Shown in pieces: positions 44,428 to 53,678 of a DNA stretch of 64,000 nucleotides. The stretch lies in NCBI GenBank assembly GCA_022823185.1, contig JAJDXQ010000011.1, positions 1-64,000 of the forward strand, written 5' to 3'. Both the position numbers and the translations under genes were made by a program. The notes below the pieces were generated by a model. It worked only from the letters and a program-made list of their open reading frames with translations, did not search any database and had not been told where the DNA came from. The DNA is from Caldilineaceae bacterium. GTDB lineage: Bacteria; Chloroflexota; Anaerolineae; Caldilineales; Caldilineaceae. Position 1 is the stretch's first letter. Every line of letters starts with the position of its first letter.

Positions 44428-44853
44428 TTAACGGCTCTGTAGGGACGCGAGCAGCTTTTCCTGCATCAAATCCCTTACCTGCCGGCAGGCATCCATTCTC
44501 ACGGCATCGTTGCCCAGCACTTTGGTGGGATCATCAAAGGGCATATGGACAACCTCCTCCTCCCCCAGCCAGGCAGGGCAGTTCTGCGCGGCGCTGTCGC
44601 AGACGGTCACAACCAGGTCAGGGCTAAGCTCCTGAAACTCGTCAACGGACTGCGTAACGCCTTCGCTAATGTCGACATCGATTTCCGACATCGCTCTCAC
44701 GGCTAGCGGGTGAACCATGCCAGAGGGGGCCGTACCTGCCGAAAATGCTTTCCACTCATCGCCCAGATACGCATTGACGAGGCCTTCCGCCATCTGACTT
44801 CGGCAGGAGTTGCCAGTGCACAATATGAGTACCTGCTTCTTTTCTTTGCTCAT
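44428..44853 (-). CDS. arsC: Arsenate reductase, thioredoxin-coupled type
   Basis: A 141-residue protein of the low-molecular-weight phosphatase fold. The P-loop is C12-TGNSC17-R18, and a redox pair C85/C92 (CDSAAQNCP) has the seven-residue spacing of staphylococcal pI258 ArsC (Cys10, Cys82, Cys89). These are the residues used to reduce arsenate to arsenite. ATG 44853 is chosen because the family begins with KKQVLILCTGNSCRS; an extension back to 44961 would overlap pstB. Its place between pstB and phoU is notable, since arsenate enters cells through phosphate transporters. No arsenite exporter is seen in the window. Confidence 0.88.
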   Translation of the reverse strand: MSKEKKQVLILCTGNSCRSQMAEGLVNAYLGDEWKAFSAGTAPSGMVHPLAVRAMSEIDVDISEGVTQSVDEFQELSPDLVVTVCDSAAQNCPAWLGEEEVVHMPFDDPTKVLGNDAVRMDACRQVRDLMQEKLLASLQSR

Positions 44854-44878
44854 TTTGTCCTCATCGAGCGTTCGGATT

Positions 44879-45712
44879 CTATCCGAACCGCCCAGTAATG
44901 TAATCCTCTGTGCTCTTCTGGCTGGGATTGGTAAAAATCTTCTCTGTTTCGTCAAACTCAATCAGATTGCCGGTGCGGTATTCGTCGACGCTGAAGAAGG
45001 CGGTGAAATCTGAGATACGCGCGGCCTGCTGCATGTTATGGGTGACGACGATGATTGTGTACTTCTCCGAGAGCTCTTTCATCAGATCTTCGATGCGTAA
45101 AGTGGCGATCGGGTCCAAGGCGGAGGCGGGTTCGTCCATGAGGATGATTTCAGGCTCAACCGCAATGGCCCTGGCGATGCAAAGCCGCTGCTGCTGCCCG
45201 CCGGAAAGGCCGAGGGCGCTCTGTTGCAGCTTGTCCTTCACTTCATCCCACAGCGCGGCCGAGCGGAGAGCTTTCTCGACCATCTCGTCCATGTCGCCGC
45301 GGAAGCCGTTGATGCGCGTGCCCCAGGCGACGTTTTCATAGATCGTCTTCGGAAAAGGGTTAGCCTTTTGGAAGACCATTCCAATACGGCGTCGGACTTC
45401 CACGGGGTCGACACTGTCGTCGTAGATGTTCTGACCCTGAAACAGGACCTCTCCTTCGATCCGAGCGCTGTTGATCAGATCGTTCATGCGATTGAAGCAG
45501 CGCAGGACCGTGCTCTTGCCGCAACCGGAAGGCCCAATGATGGCGGTAATCTTGTTTGTCGGGACGCGCATGTCTACATCGCGGACTGCGCAGAAGTTGC
45601 CGTAGTAAACACCCATTCCTCCTGCTTCGATGGCAAAACTACCGGTCCCATTGGCGTACGCTGCGGATTGGCTTGACTGGGTCTGGGCGGGTCGTTCGAG
45701 GGCGACTGTCAT
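44879..45712 (-). CDS. pstB: Phosphate ABC transporter ATPase PstB
   Basis: A 277-residue ATPase. Walker [10 protein letters not shown], PstB-specific [10 protein letters not shown] right after it, Q-loop [19 protein letters not shown], signature [14 protein letters not shown] and Walker [14 protein letters not shown] are intact, and the C-terminus ends in [10 protein letters not shown] as in other PstB. ATG 45712 begins MTVALERP; an earlier frame would overlap pstA. The first 28 residues are a Ser/Ala/Gln-rich extension absent from short homologues. It powers high-affinity phosphate import. Confidence 0.97.
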   Translation of the reverse strand: MTVALERPAQTQSSQSAAYANGTGSFAIEAGGMGVYYGNFCAVRDVDMRVPTNKITAIIGPSGCGKSTVLRCFNRMNDLINSARIEGEVLFQGQNIYDDSVDPVEVRRRIGMVFQKANPFPKTIYENVAWGTRINGFRGDMDEMVEKALRSAALWDEVKDKLQQSALGLSGGQQQRLCIARAIAVEPEIILMDEPASALDPIATLRIEDLMKELSEKYTIIVVTHNMQQAARISDFTAFFSVDEYRTGNLIEFDETEKIFTNPSQKSTEDYITGRFG

Positions 45713-45728
45713 GTTGGTTAGCGCTCCA

Positions 45729-47021
45729 CTATGCGTTGGCCTGGCCGCGGTCAAAATGATTTCGCAGAAGAACGGCAGAGGCATTCATGGTCAGGAGTAG
45801 AACAAGCAAGACGAGAATGGCAGCGGCTGCCAGGTTCCGAAATTCGTCTTGCGGCCGCGAAGTCCACTGGTAAATCTGGATCGGCAGGACCGTGAACTTC
45901 GAGAACGGGCCGCTCGGATCCAAGGCGATGAATGTTGAAGCGCCCACAACGACCAGCGGCGCGGTTTCACCGATGGCCCGGCTTATCGCCAGGATCGTCC
46001 CTGTGAGGATGCCGGGCATGGCGCTGGGCAAGACGTGATGCCAGATCACCTGCCAGTGGGTCGCGCCGAGGCCGAAGCCGGCCTGACGCAAGGAGTTGGG
46101 GACCGCCCGGATCGCCTCCTGGCCGTTGATGATGATGAGGGGAAGAATCAACAGCCCAAGCGTGAGACCTGCAGAGATAATCGTGCGGCCGTTGGCGGTG
46201 GATTGATCGCCTATGCCAAGGAACGCTCCACTGGTAAACACCTCCAGTATGCGGACAAAAATCGCCAACCCTAACATGCCGTAGATGATTGAAGGAACGC
46301 CGGCGAGGTTGTTAATGTTCGTCTGAATTAACCGGTTGATCAGCCGCTCCTTGTGTGCGTACTCTTCCAGGTAGATCGCGGCGCCGACGCCGATTGGGAA
46401 GGAGAAGAGTATCGTGATTGCGACAACCCAAAGCGATCCGAAAATCGCGGTTCGAACACCGGCGCGAAGCGGCTCGCTCGACTGCGACTTGCTGATGAAG
46501 CTGGTTGTGAGCCAGCTGCGGAAGTAGACATCGGAACCGGGGAACCGTTCTTCAGCTTCAGCGAAAACACTGCCGCGAGCGAATACGGATTCGAAAAGTC
46601 CCCAGGTTGCCTGCACTTGCGGCTCGACAACGCGCTCCAGGATCAGTTCATGGACATTTTCGCTGGTTCGTTGGGCGAAAGGCATATCGTGTTCATAGCG
46701 CCGCATCAGGCCCGCGGAAACATTCGCTTCCAGAATCCCTACCAGCTGGTCTTTGGTCAGCTCATCTAGAGGAACGCCGTCAATTGCAAGTTCAGCAGGG
46801 TCAATGTTGTTGATGATTGCAACGTAGCCGAACGACTGGTTGAGAATATTGAAGAGGAGCGCGCACAACGCGATGATGCCGGAAAGCATGGCCGCCTGAA
46901 AGATGATCGCCCAGCGCCGACCCCGGCGCTGCCTTGTTACCACCTGTTCGCGGTAGGCGGGACCGGAGGGCATAAGCCCGCCCGCGGGCTGGGTTGCGGT
47001 CTGCCGCTGATCAAGTGCCAT
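45729..47021 (-). CDS. pstA: Phosphate ABC transporter permease PstA with enlarged outer loop
   Basis: A 430-residue permease, clearly longer than the usual 280-300. TM1 lies at about 38-60. It is followed by an extracytoplasmic segment of about 120 residues (about 65-185) with acidic helices such as [27 protein letters not shown]. The BPD_transp_1 core then starts at [15 protein letters not shown], with the EAA-like loop [26 protein letters not shown]. The start ATG overlaps the pstC stop as TGATG. Enlarged loops occur in other lineages, but its partner here is presumably PstS or an envelope component. Confidence 0.95.
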   Translation of the reverse strand: MALDQRQTATQPAGGLMPSGPAYREQVVTRQRRGRRWAIIFQAAMLSGIIALCALLFNILNQSFGYVAIINNIDPAELAIDGVPLDELTKDQLVGILEANVSAGLMRRYEHDMPFAQRTSENVHELILERVVEPQVQATWGLFESVFARGSVFAEAEERFPGSDVYFRSWLTTSFISKSQSSEPLRAGVRTAIFGSLWVVAITILFSFPIGVGAAIYLEEYAHKERLINRLIQTNINNLAGVPSIIYGMLGLAIFVRILEVFTSGAFLGIGDQSTANGRTIISAGLTLGLLILPLIIINGQEAIRAVPNSLRQAGFGLGATHWQVIWHHVLPSAMPGILTGTILAISRAIGETAPLVVVGASTFIALDPSGPFSKFTVLPIQIYQWTSRPQDEFRNLAAAAILVLLVLLLTMNASAVLLRNHFDRGQANA

Positions 47022-48031
47022 CACTCGTACTCCTCTCGGAAGCGCCGTACAATCCACTGGCTCAGAATGTTCAGACTGAGAGTCATCAAGAAGAGAAGCA
47101 GGCCGATGGCGAAGATGCTGTTGTAGTCGATCGAGTCGTAGCTGAGGTCGCCGCCGCTGATTCGGACGATGTGTCCGGTCATCGTCTCGGCGGCGCGGAA
47201 GGGAGAAAACGTAAAGTTCGGCCCGGCGCCGGCAGCGATGGCCACGATCATCGTCTCTCCGATCGCCCGGGAAATCGCGACGATAAATGCCGCCGCGACG
47301 CCGGAAAGCGCGGCCGGCAACACGATCCGTACGGCTGTTTCCAATCTCGTCGCGCCCAGGCCATAGGAAGCCTGGCGCAGAGAGCCGGGCACAGCGCTCA
47401 AGGCATCTTCGCTCATGGAGCTGACAAGCGGTATGACCAGGATGCCGATCACGATGCCGGCGGAGGCAGTGTTGTAGATTTCGACGATGTCCCGGCCAAG
47501 AATGCCGCGCAGAAATGGGGTCATGAAAGTCAAGGCAAAGTAGCCGTAAACGACCGTAGGAATCCCTGCGAGGACTTCGAGAATCGGCTTCAAGACGCTT
47601 CGCGTTCTCTGACCGGCATATTCGCTAAGATAAATCGCGATACACAGGCCCATCGGCAGCGCCACAGCCATAGCAATCAGGCTTGCCATCAGTGTGGCGG
47701 TTACCAGAGGCCAAATGCCAAATCTGCTGATGGCCGGCTGCCACTCCGTGCCGCCAAAGAACTTGAGCAGGTTCACTTCCTCATTTGCGAAGAAGAGCAG
47801 CGACTCTCGACCCAGGACGTAGACGATGCCCAAAGTCGTCAGGATCGAGATTGCGCCGCATAGGAACAGGAAGCCCTGGATTAAGGATTCGGCGACCCTT
47901 GGCCTGCGTCTCAGATCATATTTGGGGCCCCCGCCCAAGACCGTTTCGCCCGTGCTTTCAGCGCCTGCCACCGGGCCTCGCATCGACTCGGCAGAAATGG
48001 CGGCTTCCGCAACTGGCGCCGACTGTGTCAT
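47021..48031 (-). CDS. pstC: Phosphate ABC transporter permease PstC
   Basis: A 336-residue permease with six helices. [24 protein letters not shown] and the EAA loop [26 protein letters not shown] match PstC, as do [19 protein letters not shown] and [18 protein letters not shown] Ser/Ala/Glu-rich cytoplasmic extension of about 35 residues precedes TM1. ATG 48031 is preceded by AAGGAGAAATC, a near-ideal ribosome binding site, and is preferred over the longer frame to 48217. Its stop overlaps the pstA start. It forms the phosphate channel with PstA. Confidence 0.96.
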   Translation of the reverse strand: MTQSAPVAEAAISAESMRGPVAGAESTGETVLGGGPKYDLRRRPRVAESLIQGFLFLCGAISILTTLGIVYVLGRESLLFFANEEVNLLKFFGGTEWQPAISRFGIWPLVTATLMASLIAMAVALPMGLCIAIYLSEYAGQRTRSVLKPILEVLAGIPTVVYGYFALTFMTPFLRGILGRDIVEIYNTASAGIVIGILVIPLVSSMSEDALSAVPGSLRQASYGLGATRLETAVRIVLPAALSGVAAAFIVAISRAIGETMIVAIAAGAGPNFTFSPFRAAETMTGHIVRISGGDLSYDSIDYNSIFAIGLLLFLMTLSLNILSQWIVRRFREEYE

Positions 48032-48245
48032 GATTTCTCCTTGCTCTTTAGTCACTTCTGCTGGCAGCCCGGCAAAAGTCTGCGTGGCGGGCCGTAGGCC
48101 CAAGGATTCTCCACGGTTCGCTGTGAGAAGCTCCCAATTCCTTGCAGCCTCTTCGCCGGCTTTCTGCCAGCGCCCGGTCTCCTTCTTGCAGGCGCTGACC
48201 CTGCTTTTGGGGCCCATTCTAAACCTACCGCTAACGATTAGGAAA

Positions 48246-48277
48246 GTTGGGGACTGGGCTACGCCCCAGTCCCCAAC
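48246..48277 (-). terminator. Intercistronic hairpin between pstS and pstC
   Basis: GTTGGGGACTGGG (48246-48258) pairs with CCCAGTCCCCAAC (48265-48277) around a 6-base loop; all 13 pairs are perfect. Only TTT follows on the minus strand, so it may be a partial terminator or an mRNA-stabilising element that keeps pstS expression above that of the membrane genes. Confidence 0.7.
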
Positions 48278-48330
48278 TCATGACACTGCGCTTCAAGAGT
48301 CGCGGCTCGTGCAGCGAGCTGCGCGACCGG

Positions 48331-49341
48331 CTACCGTTCGATGGCCTTCATGGCATTCAGGAGGCTCTGCTTGGCGGCTTCGAGAACAGAAGCTTCGGCA
48401 GGGAAGTAGCCGACGCGTTCGATCTCCTCGTTTACGTAGGTCAGGTAGAAGTTGACGAAGGCGGCGACCTGCGGCTTTTCGGCCATGATGCCGGCATCGG
48501 AGTAGATGTACAGCGGCCGCGCGAGCGGGTAGCTGCCGTTGTCAACGTTGGCGGCGGTGGCGTCGACACCGTTGATGGCGACGATCTTCAGCGTATCGGT
48601 GTTTTCCTGGTAGTAGGCGTAGCCGAAGTAGCCGACCGCGTAGGGGCTGCCGGTGACGCCCTGAACGAGGACGTTGTCATCCTCGGACAGCTGAATGGCG
48701 TCAGCGCTCAGGATGGGCTCCTTGTCCTCGTCGAAAACCTCTTCGACGAAGTAGTCGAAGGTGCCGCTGTCAGTGCCGGGGCTGAAGCGCTGGATCGGCT
48801 CTGCCGGCCAGTCCGGGTTGACGTCGGCCCAGGTGGCGGCGGTGGAGAAGACGAGAGCGAGCTCATCGAGGGAGAGGTTGTCGACGAAGTCATTGTCCTT
48901 GCTGACGGTCACGGCAAGGGCATCGGTGCCGACGCGGAACTCGATTGGGATGCGGTCGATAGCGGCGCAGGATTCCCGTTCGGAGTCTTTGATCGCTCTG
49001 CTGGCGTTGGAGACGTCAGATTCGCCGGCGACGCAGAATCGCTCGAACCCGGCGCCGCTGCCGATGCTGTCGATGGTGATATTGTCGGCGTAGCCTTCGT
49101 CCTTGAAGCGCTCGGCCATGGCCTCGGACAAGGGGAAGACAGTGGAGCTGCCCGCGGTGATGATGTCACCGGTCACTTCCAGAGGATTTACCTCAGGCAG
49201 CCCATCAGATGTATCGGCGGCAGCCATCGCACTCTCGTTTATGGCAGACTCATCAGCTGAAGCTTCCTCTTCTGATGAGCCCCCGCACGCAGCAAGCGCG
49301 AGTCCTGCGATAAGGAACCATACAAGCAGTATACGACGCAT
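48331..49341 (-). CDS. pstS: Phosphate-binding lipoprotein PstS
   Basis: A 336-residue binding protein. Lipobox LALAAC ends at C19, followed by an acidic linker of about 40 residues. The mature domain contains ITAGSSTVFPLSEAMAERF, DSIGSGAGFERFCVAGESDVSNASRAI and RFSPGTDSGTFDYFVEEV, which line the phosphate pocket in this family. The pattern follows the Chloroflexota/cyanobacterial SphX-PstS group. ATG 49341 has AAAGGAG just upstream. It delivers phosphate to PstC/PstA. A leader hairpin and direct repeats lie upstream, and a strong hairpin separates it from pstC. Confidence 0.95.
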   Translation of the reverse strand: MRRILLVWFLIAGLALAACGGSSEEEASADESAINESAMAAADTSDGLPEVNPLEVTGDIITAGSSTVFPLSEAMAERFKDEGYADNITIDSIGSGAGFERFCVAGESDVSNASRAIKDSERESCAAIDRIPIEFRVGTDALAVTVSKDNDFVDNLSLDELALVFSTAATWADVNPDWPAEPIQRFSPGTDSGTFDYFVEEVFDEDKEPILSADAIQLSEDDNVLVQGVTGSPYAVGYFGYAYYQENTDTLKIVAINGVDATAANVDNGSYPLARPLYIYSDAGIMAEKPQVAAFVNFYLTYVNEEIERVGYFPAEASVLEAAKQSLLNAMKAIER

Positions 49342-49403
49342 CTTCACTCCTTTGACGAATGTCAATTTGGTTCACCTGCTGTGGAGGGTTGGGCACTGAA
49401 AAT

Positions 49404-49422
49404 CGGGGGCGATCTGCCCCCG
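49404..49422 (-). promoter_or_regulatory. Leader hairpin upstream of pstS
   Basis: CGGGGGC (49404-49410) pairs with GCCCCCG (49416-49422). On the minus strand the stem is followed by ATTTTC. It lies 63 bases before the pstS ATG and looks like an attenuator or weak terminator. Confidence 0.5.
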
Positions 49423-49483
49423 CGAATGCCTCTCAATGGAACCAGAAACGACCGTCCAATTCCAGAGCAGCTATAAACTTAAC

Positions 49484-49564
49484 CCAACGAAGTTAATGAC
49501 ATGTGATGAAACTCAGGCCGGGCGTTAACAGCCCTTATTGGTTATGTTAAAAACTGTTTAACGG
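49484..49564 (-). promoter_or_regulatory. Candidate PHO box/promoter region of pstS
   Basis: The A/T-rich region carries several TTAAC-type elements: GTTAAA/TTTAAC arms at 49548-49564, a GTTAAC at 49526, and further GTTAA motifs near 49494. Repeated TTAACA-like elements are used by PhoP/PhoB in several Gram-positive lineages. Assignment rests on motif spacing and on the position 140-225 bases before pstS. Confidence 0.45.
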
Positions 49565-49726
49565 CGGGTCTGGCATTGCTTCGACTGGGGATCATGCCAG
49601 CGGCAGAAAGCGGAACTTTCTGACTGCCCAATCAAGGTTCTGTGGGGCCAACCGCAAACATCCTGCCCGGCGATGGCCCTCTCCTGCAGTGCAGCTGTCA
49701 CGGGGGCCCTCTGTGTAACGACTGCC

Positions 49727-50188
49727 CTATAGTGGAACTGAGGCGTGCCGGTAAAGTCTTTGCAACAGTTCCTGTCGGCCCGACGGATCTTCAAAGACAT
49801 GGGCCATTGTGTCCAGGTCTGTGCGTACTTCTGGTGAATCCTCAAGCCTCAGGACCTCGTTGGAGGACGTCAAGAGGCCAGACTCCTTCAGCTCTTCTAT
49901 CAATTCATCCAGAGTCGGCGCGTCTGTGAAGGTCACTTGGCGTACGTATTCACGATTGATCCTGTCCCGCTGCGAATGCTTGTGCATAAAGAGCAGGAAC
50001 CAGATCTTGTGAAACGAGTCAATCCTTCGATGCAGTATGAACTTTTCCAGTGAGTCCGGCAGCATATGCCACCCTTTCTTTTCTTGAGGCCCGGATCGCG
50101 TTGCCTGCCGGATTTTCCTCCTTTTCAAATTCACATCAGGTGGTACGTCAGGCTGTTCCGGGCGAGTTTTCTTTGTTGTTTTTTTCAT
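49727..50188 (-). CDS. Conserved-looking hypothetical protein in the pho region
   Basis: A 153-residue protein. The N-terminal 45 residues are strongly basic (KKTTKKTRPEQP..., RRKIRQATR). The middle has SLEKFILHRRIDSFHKIWFLLFMHKHSQ, and the C-terminal half is an acidic helical region with TLDELIEELKESGLLTSSNEVLRLED. The last part could be a small winged-helix module. ACAAGGCGAG precedes ATG 50188. I recognise no family. The location between pstS and the phoR-like kinase, on the same strand, suggests but does not prove a role in phosphate control. Confidence 0.6.
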   Translation of the reverse strand: MKKTTKKTRPEQPDVPPDVNLKRRKIRQATRSGPQEKKGWHMLPDSLEKFILHRRIDSFHKIWFLLFMHKHSQRDRINREYVRQVTFTDAPTLDELIEELKESGLLTSSNEVLRLEDSPEVRTDLDTMAHVFEDPSGRQELLQRLYRHASVPL

Positions 50189-50800
50189 CTCGCCTTGTAT
50201 CTTAGAGGGATTCGATTAACGTGTCGTAGAGAAGATGTAAAGGGGGAGTTAGGAGTCGGTAAAAATGGCGTGTGCCTCAGCAAAGCCCGGTTGAGTGAGT
50301 TGCCTCAGATGGGGTACAGCTGGCTCGCGAGGCTCCGCAATCCCCGCTCGACGCGGGCCGCGAGCCGCCCTGAAGAAGCTCCCGTCATTCGCCGTTCTGG
50401 ACCTTGACAATTGAACTGAGGATAGGGTCCGAAATTGGGAGTGAGAAGCCGGGAACGCGACAAGCTCTGTCGTATTCTGAAGCGCCGTGATCAGGCATGC
50501 ACAGAACTGTAACCCGGTTTGGCCCATACCCGGTGCTGGGAATCGGTCTGTGCGCCAAATCCCCTGTGGCGCGTGCCCCTGTCTTCTTCGACCAGTTAAG
50601 CGAGAGTCGGCGGAATTGTGCGAGGGAGAAGAGATTGAAGGTGATGCGGAGGGTAGTCTCCCGCCAAGGGGAGGCCGCTTGCGCCGACCCCATGGAAGGG
50701 CGGGCTCGACGGATTAGAGCTCTGGATCGTCAGAAACCGGTCGGCAGTCGCGGCTCTAGAGGATATGGTCGCTCTCGCCGATCGGGCCGGGCATCCAAAT
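50189..50800. other. Intergenic region without a recognisable gene
   Basis: 612 bases between the small hypothetical gene and the phoR-like kinase. Short frames on both strands have biased composition and no family match. No clear promoter, terminator or RNA was identified. Confidence 0.55.
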
Positions 50801-52849
50801 CTAGGTGACAAACGGGCCCTGATCACCGTTCGCGGCGGCTGAGAGCGTAAACGAAAAGGTGCTGCCGCGATTCTCGATGCTGTCAACCCAAATCCGGCCG
50901 TTATGTGCCTGGACAATATGCTTGGCAATCGCCAGGCCCAACCCGGTGCCGCCGCCGGCACGGGCCCGGTCGGTCTTGTAGAATCGCTCGAAAATACGGT
51001 CGGTGTCCTCAAAGGGGACGCCGATCCCGGTGTCGTTGACGGAAATCGTTACCCGGCGGGAGTCCGGCTCAGCGACTGCGGAGATCCTGACCGAGCCACC
51101 TTCAGAGGAGAATTTCAACGCATTGTGGACGAGATTTGTAATCACCTGGTGGATACGTTCGGCATCGGCATAGACATGGGGGAGGCGGTGCGGCAGATCG
51201 ACGATCAGGTCGATTTGGCTGCGGGCCGCAAGCGGTTGCAGTCGCTCCACGGGAGTCAAGACAGTCTCGCTGACCGGGACAGGCCGGAAGCGAAAAGGTA
51301 CCTGGCCCGACTCAATGCGCGAGAGCTCAAGTAACTCCCGGACCATTTGGGCAAGCGAATCAACCTCAGTCTCGATGCGGTCGAGAAAATGGGGCGCGGC
51401 ATCCGGATCGTCGATCGCGCCGTCGCGCAGCGTCTCGGTCAGTGCCTGCAACGAGGCAAGAGGCGTACGCAGTTCGTGGGAGATGTTGCTAACGAAATCG
51501 CGCCGGATTCTCTCCAGCCGGTGAACCTTGGTCATGTCCTGGAGAAGAACGATGTAGCCGTCACTTCCGCCGGCGGCAAATGGCAGGGCTATGACGCGCA
51601 GAGTGCGGTTTCCCCATTGAAAGATGTTCTCCGCCTGCCGCCCGTCATTGCGGCAATCCTGCCATGTTTCAACGATTCGGTGATCCTTCACAATCTGGGC
51701 GAAAGGAAGCCCTCGAAAACCCTGCCTGCGGCCATGCAGGTGAAGGGAGCCAGCCTCAGTGGGACGCGGCGTGGTCTCATTCATCGTTCCTGGTGTTTCG
51801 TGTTCGACGTCCGCCTGGGAATGGGCTTCTCCTACACCGTCCGACCCGACCATGTGGGCTGCGACCAGGTTGCACAGCCGAACCCGCCCCTCGCTGTCCA
51901 GGATGAAGACGCCGTCAACCAGGTTATCCAGGACAGAGTTGAGCCGTTCCCGTTCACGTGAGACAGTCGAGACCTGTGAACGCAGTCGTTCGCCCAGACG
52001 GATGAAGACCCTGGAAAGCTGGCCAGCCTCGTCGGATACCCGCGGTTCAAGCCGGATGCCGAGTTCACGTTGGGCCAGCCCGGCTGCTACGCGCGCCAAA
52101 TCCCGGAAGGGGCGCGCCATCCGTTGGGCAACGAAATAGGCGGCGCCGCCGGCAATGGCCAGAGCCAGCAGGGTTGCGAGCAGGATGGTTCTTCGCAGTT
52201 GGTTAGGCGCAATGGCACCTTCCGAACTCGGGACCGAGAGGCGCAGGACGCCCACGACGCGATCGAGTTCCATGCTGTCGCCGTCGACAGGTTCTACTGA
52301 AAAGGGGGGTACCGCCGCGGCCGCGTAGATCATCTCGGAGCCCAGCGTCCTGCTTCTGCGAATGGTGTGCCCTGTCCCCTCGGCAAGGGCGGCACGGAAT
52401 TCAGGCTGCAGGGCTACCCCCGTCATGGTCAAAGGATTGGCGTGCGAGTCCGCCAGGACTTTGCCGTCTGTAAGGGACACGGTGACCCGCGCGTCCAGCT
52501 GTTGGCTCCAGGCAATCGCCTGGCGCGCCAGCTCCCTGTCACCCGCTTGCCAGCGCGACTCGGCCAACCCCTGTCGCAGTTGGGCGTCACTGGAAAGCAG
52601 TTGGGCATGGGTCGTCAGGCTCTCAAGTGCCTGGGAGGCTTGGTATTGATTGAACTGATAGAGGGCAAAGAAAGAGAGGGCCGCAAGCAGGGCAGCGGTC
52701 AAGAAGAAGAACTGTATGGTGATTCGCCAGCGGATTGAGCGAAACCGGGGCATCTGTTTGTACAGGTAGTGCGGGACGCTCTTGGGGGAATGCGGGGATT
52801 GAGGTCCTGCAGCGGAAGCGGAGGGGCTATCCGTCAAAGCGATATCCAA
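50801..52849 (-). CDS. phoR: PhoR-like sensor histidine kinase
   Basis: A 682-residue membrane kinase. TM1 is at about 42-64, an extracytoplasmic domain runs about 65-215, and TM2 about 220-240. HAMP follows (about 240-295), then a PAS domain (about 305-440) that opens with [25 protein letters not shown] and contains an insertion of about 60 residues rich in Glu/Thr/His. HisKA carries H458 ([13 protein letters not shown]). The ATPase domain has [25 protein letters not shown] and [18 protein letters not shown]. Its start overlaps the regulator gene by 23 bases. The HAMP-PAS layout and linkage to pst genes fit PhoR, though direct evidence is only context. Confidence 0.85.
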   Translation of the reverse strand: MDIALTDSPSASAAGPQSPHSPKSVPHYLYKQMPRFRSIRWRITIQFFFLTAALLAALSFFALYQFNQYQASQALESLTTHAQLLSSDAQLRQGLAESRWQAGDRELARQAIAWSQQLDARVTVSLTDGKVLADSHANPLTMTGVALQPEFRAALAEGTGHTIRRSRTLGSEMIYAAAAVPPFSVEPVDGDSMELDRVVGVLRLSVPSSEGAIAPNQLRRTILLATLLALAIAGGAAYFVAQRMARPFRDLARVAAGLAQRELGIRLEPRVSDEAGQLSRVFIRLGERLRSQVSTVSRERERLNSVLDNLVDGVFILDSEGRVRLCNLVAAHMVGSDGVGEAHSQADVEHETPGTMNETTPRPTEAGSLHLHGRRQGFRGLPFAQIVKDHRIVETWQDCRNDGRQAENIFQWGNRTLRVIALPFAAGGSDGYIVLLQDMTKVHRLERIRRDFVSNISHELRTPLASLQALTETLRDGAIDDPDAAPHFLDRIETEVDSLAQMVRELLELSRIESGQVPFRFRPVPVSETVLTPVERLQPLAARSQIDLIVDLPHRLPHVYADAERIHQVITNLVHNALKFSSEGGSVRISAVAEPDSRRVTISVNDTGIGVPFEDTDRIFERFYKTDRARAGGGTGLGLAIAKHIVQAHNGRIWVDSIENRGSTFSFTLSAAANGDQGPFVT

Positions 52850-53552
52850 TGCCCCGCACAGTCAGAATGCGCTGCGGGTTAGCAGGATCGAACTCAATCT
52901 TCTCTCTCAGCCAGCGAATGTGGACATCGACAGTCCGGCTGCCGCCGTCGAAGTCCCAACCCCAAACTCGTTCGAGAATCAAGCTCCGGCCCAAGGCGAT
53001 ACCCCGGTTGCGCGCCAGGAAGATGAGCAGCTCAAACTCCTTCGGTTTCACCGCCAGCACTTGCCCACCGCGACGGATTTCTCTTCTGCCTTCGTCGATC
53101 ACCAGGTCGTCAAAGGTGAAGACAATACCCACGTCTTGCTTGGCGGGAACTGCCTGTCCTGAACTTTCAATCTCTTCGCGCAGCAGTCGTACCCGGCGCA
53201 AGTGCGCCCTGACTCTTGCCTGAAGTTCCCTCATGCTGAACGGTTTTGTCAGATAGTCGTCTGCGCCTACTTCGAGGCCGACAATCTTGTCTACCTCTTC
53301 ATCCTTCGCCGTCAACATGATAATTGGGAGGCTCATCTCCTGCCGCAAAATTCGGCAAATCTCGAAGCCATCCAACCCCGGCAACATGACATCGAGGATT
53401 ACCAGGTCCGGTTTCTCTCTTCTCGCCGTCGGCAGCGCCATGGCGCCGTCTGACGCAGTGAATACCTCATATCCTTGTCGCACCAGATTGTATTTGAGCG
53501 TTTCAAGCAGCGTTGGCTCGTCTTCAACAATCAACAATTTTGTTTTACTCAA
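52827..53552 (-). CDS. phoB: PhoB-like response regulator
   Basis: A 241-residue OmpR-family regulator. The receiver has E10-D11 and phospho-acceptor D54 in [13 protein letters not shown], with Lys in [15 protein letters not shown]. The winged-helix domain ends with [35 protein letters not shown], close to PhoB/RegX3 sequences. Its 3' end overlaps phoR by 23 bases, so both are made together. It would activate pstS and other phosphate-starvation genes. The pst genes are separated from it by about 3.3 kb on the same strand. Confidence 0.9.
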   Translation of the reverse strand: MSKTKLLIVEDEPTLLETLKYNLVRQGYEVFTASDGAMALPTARREKPDLVILDVMLPGLDGFEICRILRQEMSLPIIMLTAKDEEVDKIVGLEVGADDYLTKPFSMRELQARVRAHLRRVRLLREEIESSGQAVPAKQDVGIVFTFDDLVIDEGRREIRRGGQVLAVKPKEFELLIFLARNRGIALGRSLILERVWGWDFDGGSRTVDVHIRWLREKIEFDPANPQRILTVRGIGYRFDG

Positions 53553-53678
53553 GGAACGAGCCCTCTCGAAGTCCTAGCCCAAAAGATGCGGATTGCCGAT
53601 CCAAAGCCGCCTAAACGGGTCTAAGTTCCCTGGCAACGCCTTCCCAGTGGACATTCGGCCGGCGCTGCCTCCCCGACC

